Part shown: positions 59,646 to 64,000 of the stretch, piece by piece
How positions within the stretch are numbered: position 1 is the stretch's first letter
Layout of the letters: each line of letters opens with the position of its first letter
Program-made: the position numbers and the translations under genes
Assembly (NCBI RefSeq): GCF_001665785.1
Contig: NZ_LZSO01000051.1
Span: forward strand, 62,001 to 126,000
Source of the DNA: Mycolicibacterium peregrinum
GTDB lineage: Bacteria; Actinomycetota; Actinomycetes; Mycobacteriales; Mycobacteriaceae
Length of the DNA stretch: 64,000 nucleotides
Direction of reading: 5' to 3'
The notes under the pieces: generated by a model
What the model saw: the letters and a program-made list of their open reading frames with translations, nothing else
Told to the model about the DNA's origin: nothing
Database searches by the model: none

Positions 59646-60884
59646 CTAGGACTGCGGGTAAGCGGGGCCGATGGCGCCCTGCTCGCGCAGCACGGCGATC
59701 TGCTCGGCGCTCAGGCCGGTCCCGCTCAGGATGGCATCGGTGTGTTCCCCAAGTCCCGGCACTGCGCCCATCCCCAGTTCCATGCCGCTGATGACCGGCG
59801 GCGGCAACAGTGCCGCGATCTCCCCGTTGGGGGTTCCGACCTGACGCCAGCGGTCACGGGCTTTCAGATGCGGGTGGTCGATGACCTCGCTGGGCAGGTT
59901 GTACCGCGAATTGCCGATCCCGGCGTCATCGGCGATCCGCTGGATGTCGTCGAGATCATGCTGGGCACACCAGGATTCGATCGCCTTGTTGAGCTCGTCG
60001 CGATGTACACAGCGGTCGGAGTTGGTGGCGAAGCGTGGATCGTCGGCGAGATCGGGCCGCTCGATGATCTCGCGGGCCAACCGCTGCCACTCCCGGTCGT
60101 TGGTGGTCCCCAGCACCACGGTCTGGCCGTCGCGGGTATCGAATGCCCCGTAGGGCGCCACCGCCGGCGAACTCATCCCCAGCGGGACCTGGTCGATCCC
60201 GGAGTGCTGGGTGTAGGTCAGCTGGTACCCCATGATGTCGGTCATGGTGTCGAACAGGCTGACCGCCACGGCCGGTGCGGCACCGGTGTCGCCCGAGCGG
60301 GCCCGACCGACCAGCAACGCCATGATGGACAGCGCCGAATACAGCCCGGTGGTGATATCGGCAACTGCCGCACCGGGTTTGGCCGGCATGCCGGCATAGC
60401 CGGTCGATGCGCACGAACCGGATTCGGCCTGCACCAACAGGTCGTAGGCCCGCTTGTGCGACAGCGGCCCGCCGGGGCCGTAACCGTCGATCTCGACGGG
60501 GATCACCTGGGGATGACGCACCTTGAGATCCTCGGGGGCCAGCCCGAGTCGGGCGGTGGCGCCCGGAGCGAGGTTGGACACGAAGGCGTCGGCGTCGTCG
60601 AGCAACCGGTGCAGCACCTCCATGCCCTCGGGTGACTTCAGATTGAGGGTGACCGATTCCTTGCCCCGGTTGGCCCACACGAAATGGGCCGCCTGACCGA
60701 GCACGACATCGTCGTAGTCGCGGGCGAAGTCACCACCCTTGGGGTTCTCGATCTTGATCACTCGGGCACCGAAGTCCGCGAGAACGCGGGTGCACATCGG
60801 CGCGGAGACCGCCTGTTCCATCGCTATGACGGTGATCCCGGCCAGCGGCAATTCGTCTGGCCGCTGCGGAGAGAATTCGCTCAC
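59646..60884 (-). CDS. Family III CoA-transferase (CaiB/BaiF type)
   Basis: A 412-residue CoA-transferase, started at GTG 60884 (VSEFSPQRPDELPL), four bases after the SDR stop. Motifs include GITVIAMEQAVSAPMCTRVLADFGARVIKIE (seen in parts), PGGGDF-like NPKGGDFARDYD and the catalytic Asp in AVADITTGLYSA. Distinct from the CoA-transferase at 9368. It probably activates an acid intermediate of this operon by CoA transfer. Confidence 0.93.
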   Translation of the reverse strand: MSEFSPQRPDELPLAGITVIAMEQAVSAPMCTRVLADFGARVIKIENPKGGDFARDYDDVVLGQAAHFVWANRGKESVTLNLKSPEGMEVLHRLLDDADAFVSNLAPGATARLGLAPEDLKVRHPQVIPVEIDGYGPGGPLSHKRAYDLLVQAESGSCASTGYAGMPAKPGAAVADITTGLYSALSIMALLVGRARSGDTGAAPAVAVSLFDTMTDIMGYQLTYTQHSGIDQVPLGMSSPAVAPYGAFDTRDGQTVVLGTTNDREWQRLAREIIERPDLADDPRFATNSDRCVHRDELNKAIESWCAQHDLDDIQRIADDAGIGNSRYNLPSEVIDHPHLKARDRWRQVGTPNGEIAALLPPPVISGMELGMGAVPGLGEHTDAILSGTGLSAEQIAVLREQGAIGPAYPQS

Positions 60885-60888
60885 AGGC

Positions 60889-61662
60889 TCACATAACCAT
60901 GCCGCCATCGACCGGCAGCACCTGCCCGGTGATGTACGACGCAGCGTCAGAGGCCAGGAAGACGAACGCGCCGGCGACCTCGTCGGCCTCGGCCCACCGC
61001 TTGAGCGGGATGCGGTTCATCATGTTGGCCGCGAACTTCTCGTTGGTGCGGATGGTTTCCGTCATCGGTGTCGCCGCAAGCGGCGCCAGGGCGTTGACCA
61101 TGATGTTCTTGGTGGCCAGCTCACGGGCCAGCGACTTGGTGAACCCGATCAGTCCCGCTTTCGCCGCCGAGTAGTTCACCTGCCCCAGGGTGCCGGTGAG
61201 CCCGGCCGCCGAGGTGACGTTGATGACGCGACCGGTCCCGTCGGTGGGGATGTGTGGCAGCGCGGCCTGGGTGACGTGGAAGGTGCCCATGACATGAATG
61301 TCAAAGGTGACCCGGAAGGTCTCGTCGGTCAGTTTGGGGAACATCGCCGGCGACGTGACACCCGCGTTGTTGACCACGATGTGCAGGTTGCCCTCGCCGA
61401 GGGCGGCGGCCTGTGCGGCGGCGGCAACTGCCGCGTCGCGGTCGCTCACGTCCAGCGCTGCGCTTTCTGCTTTCGAGCCGGCCCCCTTGCCGCCCGCGGT
61501 ATTGATGCGCTCGGCGACCTTCGCGGCCGCCTCACCGCTGATGTCGGTGACGAGCACGGCGGCACCGGCAGCGGCCAGCGCCTCGGCAACCGCGGCACCG
61601 ATACCGGCACCGGCACCGGTCACCAGTGCCGAACGTCCGGTCAGGTCGAAATAGGTCCTCAT
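60889..61662 (-). CDS. SDR family oxidoreductase (FabG-like)
   Basis: A 257-residue classical SDR with TGAGAGIG, NNAGVTSPA and catalytic TSAAGLTGTLGQVNYSAAK. ATG 61662 (MRTYFDLTGRSALV) lies 17 bases after the acyl-CoA dehydrogenase stop. It may be the 3-hydroxyacyl-CoA dehydrogenase of the beta-oxidation set with the thiolase and two acyl-CoA dehydrogenases, but a simple alcohol dehydrogenase role is also possible. Confidence 0.93.
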   Translation of the reverse strand: MRTYFDLTGRSALVTGAGAGIGAAVAEALAAAGAAVLVTDISGEAAAKVAERINTAGGKGAGSKAESAALDVSDRDAAVAAAAQAAALGEGNLHIVVNNAGVTSPAMFPKLTDETFRVTFDIHVMGTFHVTQAALPHIPTDGTGRVINVTSAAGLTGTLGQVNYSAAKAGLIGFTKSLARELATKNIMVNALAPLAATPMTETIRTNEKFAANMMNRIPLKRWAEADEVAGAFVFLASDAASYITGQVLPVDGGMVM

Positions 61663-61679
61663 TGAACTTCGATATCTCC

Positions 61680-62870
61680 TCAGTAGCTCTTGGGCAGGCC
61701 GAGAACGTTCGCGGCGAGGAAGTTCAGGATCATCTCCTGGCTCACCGGTGCGATCTTCATCAGTCGGGACTCCCGGAAGAACCGGGAGATGTTGTATTCC
61801 TCGGAGTAACCCATCCCGCCATGGGTCTGCAGCGCACGGTCGGCGGCTCCAAATCCCGCGTCTGCGCACAGGTACTTGGCCATGTTGGCCTCCCGACCGC
61901 ACGGCTTACCGTTGTCGTAGAGCCAGGTGGCCTTGCGCAGGATCAGCTCGGCGGCGTCGAGGCGGGCCAGTGAGTCGGCGAGCGGGAACTGGATGCCCTG
62001 GTTCATGCCGATCGGCCGGTCGAACACCACCCGCTCGTTGGCGTACTTCACCGCTCGGTCGAGCGCCACCCGGCCGATTCCGAGGGCCTCGGCGGCGATC
62101 AGCATCCGCTCGGGGTTGAGCCCGTGCAGGATGTACTTGAAGCCCTTGCCCTCCTCACCGATCAGGTGCTCGGCGGGCACCTGGAGATCGTCGATGAACA
62201 ACTCGTTCGAGCTCACCGCATTCCGGCCCATCTTGTTGATGGGCCGGATCTCGACGTGGTCGCGGTCGAGGTCCGTCAAGAACAACGACAACCCGTCGGT
62301 CGGCTTCCCGCCACGCTGCTCCACGTCCTCGCGGGATTCGGTGCGGGTGAGCAGCAGGATCTTCTCGGACTCAAGCGCTTTGGAGATCCACACCTTACGG
62401 CCGTTCACCACATAGCTGTCGCCATCCTTTCTGGCGAACGTCGTGATTCGCGAGGTGTCCAGGCCCGCACCGGGTTCGGTGACGCCGAAGCACACATGCA
62501 GATCGCCGTTGACGATGCGCGGCAACGTCTCCTTCTTCATCTCCTCGGAGCCGAACACCACTACCGGCTGCATCCCGAAGATCGACATGTGAATCGCACT
62601 GGCGGCGTTCATGGCTCCGCCGGACCGGGCCACCTCCTCGGCCAGGATGGTGGCCTCGGTGATGCCGAGGCCGTGCCCGCCGTACTCCTCGGGGATGGTC
62701 ATCCCCAGCCAGCCCCCGCCGGCGATGGCGTCGTAGAACTCCTGCGGGAACTCGTGGGCCTGGTCCTTGGTCATCCAATAGTGATCGTCGAACCTGCCCG
62801 CCAGCTCCGCAACGGATTTGCGGATCAGCTGCTGGTCCTCGGTCAGCTCGAAGTTCATACCGCCCGACAC
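61680..62870 (-). CDS. Acyl-CoA dehydrogenase with atypical C-terminal motif
   Basis: A 396-residue FadE-type enzyme. GTG 62870 is preferred because AGGAG lies eight bases upstream; ATG 62858 (MNFELTEDQQ) is the alternative. It has CFGVTEPGAGLDTSRI, KVWISKALESE and a helix-G Glu in LNPERMLIAA, but where most members have (I)YxGTSEI it has KIAPVSQEMI. This variation suggests an altered substrate pocket. It is 40 bases downstream of the amidohydrolase gene. Confidence 0.93.
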   Translation of the reverse strand: MSGGMNFELTEDQQLIRKSVAELAGRFDDHYWMTKDQAHEFPQEFYDAIAGGGWLGMTIPEEYGGHGLGITEATILAEEVARSGGAMNAASAIHMSIFGMQPVVVFGSEEMKKETLPRIVNGDLHVCFGVTEPGAGLDTSRITTFARKDGDSYVVNGRKVWISKALESEKILLLTRTESREDVEQRGGKPTDGLSLFLTDLDRDHVEIRPINKMGRNAVSSNELFIDDLQVPAEHLIGEEGKGFKYILHGLNPERMLIAAEALGIGRVALDRAVKYANERVVFDRPIGMNQGIQFPLADSLARLDAAELILRKATWLYDNGKPCGREANMAKYLCADAGFGAADRALQTHGGMGYSEEYNISRFFRESRLMKIAPVSQEMILNFLAANVLGLPKSY

Positions 62871-62910
62871 TGTGTGTTCTCCTATTTTTCTCGGCCGATC
62901 GTCTCGGCGT

Positions 62911-64000
62911 TCAGTCTCGCGCGCCGGCAACGGCTTTGGCGTTGGCCTGGAAGTCGGCGAAGGTGGTGCCGGTCTTCTCCTTGTGGCTCAACGCGCGGAT
63001 GGATACGTCATGACCCTCAGCGGTCTTTCGTAACGCCCCGACCGTGGCCTGCTCCTTGGGAATGTGGGCGAACGGGTCGAAGTGGTACAGCCGCATGGCG
63101 TTCTCGTGGGTGATCTTGTTGATCTCGTCGTCGGGAACCTCATAGGTGTCGAACACCGCGCTCAGCTCCTCGGGCGCGCCCGGCCACATCGAATCACTGT
63201 GCGGGTAGTCCATCTCCCAGCAGATGTTGTCCACACCGATTTCGTGGCGGTTCTTCACGCCGACCGGGTCGGAGATGAAGCAGGTCATGAAGTGCTCCCG
63301 GAAAACCTCCGAGGGCAACTTGCCGCCGAAGTCCTGGTGCGTCCATGTCGAGTGCATGTCGTAGGTGCGGTCCACCCGGTCCAGGAAGTAGGGAATCCAA
63401 CCGGTGCCGCCCTCGGAGAGCGCGATCTTGAGTCCCGGATACGCCTTGATCGGCGCCGACCACAACAGGTCGGCCGCGGCCTGCACGATGTTCATCGGCT
63501 GCAGCGTGATCATGACGTCCATCGGGGCGTCAGGGGCCGTGATCGCCAGTTTTCCCGATGACCCGATGTGCACGTTCATCACGGTGTCGGTGTCGACCAA
63601 GGCCTCCCACAACGGCTTCCAGTACTCCAGGTCGTGGAAGGAGGGGTAGCCCAGCGTCGACGGGTTCTCGGTGAAGGTCAGCGAGTGCACCCCCTTCTTC
63701 GACACCCGACGAACCTCGTCGGCACACAACTGCGGATTCCAGATCGCGGGAATGGCCATCGGGATGAACCGACCGGGATTCGACCCGCACCATTCGTCGA
63801 TGTGCCAGTCGTTGTAGGCCTGCACCAACGCCAACGAGAACTCGTCGTCGTCGGTGGCGAACAGTCGGGCGGCGAAACCCGGGAACGACGGGAAGTTCAT
63901 GGTGGCCAGCACACCGCCGGCGTTCATGTCCTTGACCCGTTCGTCGGGGTCATAGCACCCCTTGCGGATCTCATCGAGCCCCTGGGGCTCCAGCCCGTAC
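62911..64000 (-). CDS. Amidohydrolase family 2 protein (5' end outside window)
   Basis: The frame is open to the right edge, so the N-terminus and start are missing; about 360 residues are visible. VKDMNAGGVLATMNFPSFPGF, MNVHIGSSG, ALSEGGTGWIPYFLDRVD and WEMDYPHSDSMWPGAPE mark an amidohydrolase-2 (ACMSD-like) enzyme. It is the third homologue in the window, after 33851 and 35033. It is the first visible gene of the minus-strand operon with acyl-CoA dehydrogenases, SDR, CoA-transferase and thiolase. Confidence 0.9.
   Translation of the reverse strand, partial: YGLEPQGLDEIRKGCYDPDERVKDMNAGGVLATMNFPSFPGFAARLFATDDDEFSLALVQAYNDWHIDEWCGSNPGRFIPMAIPAIWNPQLCADEVRRVSKKGVHSLTFTENPSTLGYPSFHDLEYWKPLWEALVDTDTVMNVHIGSSGKLAITAPDAPMDVMITLQPMNIVQAAADLLWSAPIKAYPGLKIALSEGGTGWIPYFLDRVDRTYDMHSTWTHQDFGGKLPSEVFREHFMTCFISDPVGVKNRHEIGVDNICWEMDYPHSDSMWPGAPEELSAVFDTYEVPDDEINKITHENAMRLYHFDPFAHIPKEQATVGALRKTAEGHDVSIRALSHKEKTGTTFADFQANAKAVAGARD

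Noticed and set aside
1..64000. CRISPR arrays, tRNA/rRNA genes, insertion sequences, phage or plasmid functions
   Set aside because: Looked for regular repeats, transposase motifs and RNA-gene features; none seen.

Overview
The window comes from a high-GC actinobacterium, almost certainly a mycobacterium (probably a fast-growing Mycolicibacterium-type species). The evidence is a complete yrbE-mce lipid-importer operon, a haemophore-like secreted protein, mycofactocin-type short-chain dehydrogenases (SDRs), an F420-type luciferase-like oxidoreductase, six cytochromes P450, many FadE-type acyl-CoA dehydrogenases, and frequent GTG/TTG starts with overlapping stop/start codons. Nearly all of the DNA is coding. 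I see no rRNA, tRNA, CRISPR array, insertion sequence or phage gene.

Layout. (1) 1-8848, minus: yrbEA-yrbEB-mceABCDE and part of mceF, a lipid import system with a roughly 520-nt leader that holds a candidate small ORF. (2) 9368-12054, minus: CoA-transferase and aldehyde dehydrogenase. (3) 12318-15558, plus: two SDRs, a ferredoxin and a P450, then a haemophore-like gene. (4) 16051-25995, minus: a ten-gene run coding for an orphan periplasmic-binding-type protein, an AveC-family membrane protein, SDR, aldehyde dehydrogenase, two P450s, a mycofactocin-type SDR, a 38-residue membrane peptide, a second AveC-family protein and a lipid methyltransferase. (5) 26083-31301: a NorQ/NorD-like MoxR-ATPase and VWA pair, an SDR and a double-domain TetR regulator. 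(6) 31381-43810: an acyl-CoA dehydrogenase pair, two metal-dependent amidohydrolases, a Rieske protein, hydrolases, a NuoF-like flavoprotein with a ferredoxin, a DUF35-thiolase fusion and tandem beta-hydroxyacid dehydrogenases. (7) 43960-48951: two P450/ferredoxin units facing each other, with a hydrolase, an LLM oxidoreductase and a DUF1330 protein. (8) 49435-55476: TetR, an ACAD10/11-like dehydrogenase and its kinase-like partner, a quinone-oxidoreductase-type enzyme, an epoxide-hydrolase-like protein, a P450 and an SRPBCC protein. (9) 55573-64000, minus: a small secreted protein, TetR, acyl-CoA dehydrogenases, thiolase, CoA-transferase, SDR and a third amidohydrolase.

Reading the genes together, I infer a catabolic island for a hydrophobic, probably cyclic terpenoid- or steroid-like compound. 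The steps would be uptake by Mce, hydroxylation by P450s with their own ferredoxins, alcohol and aldehyde oxidation, CoA activation by CoA-transferases (no acyl-CoA ligase is visible), then beta-oxidation and retro-aldol/thiolytic shortening. The substrate cannot be deduced from the sequence, and the hallmark steroid ring-cleavage genes are absent here.

Two sets of repeated palindromic sites suggest two regulons. A GAMCARATATYTGKTC-like site precedes the AveC operon, norQ, norD/SDR and the double TetR gene. A GAGAAY-N3-RTTCTC-like site precedes five other catabolic operons. The AveC + NorQD-like + binding-protein + P450 assembly under the first site is the strongest candidate for an undescribed system.
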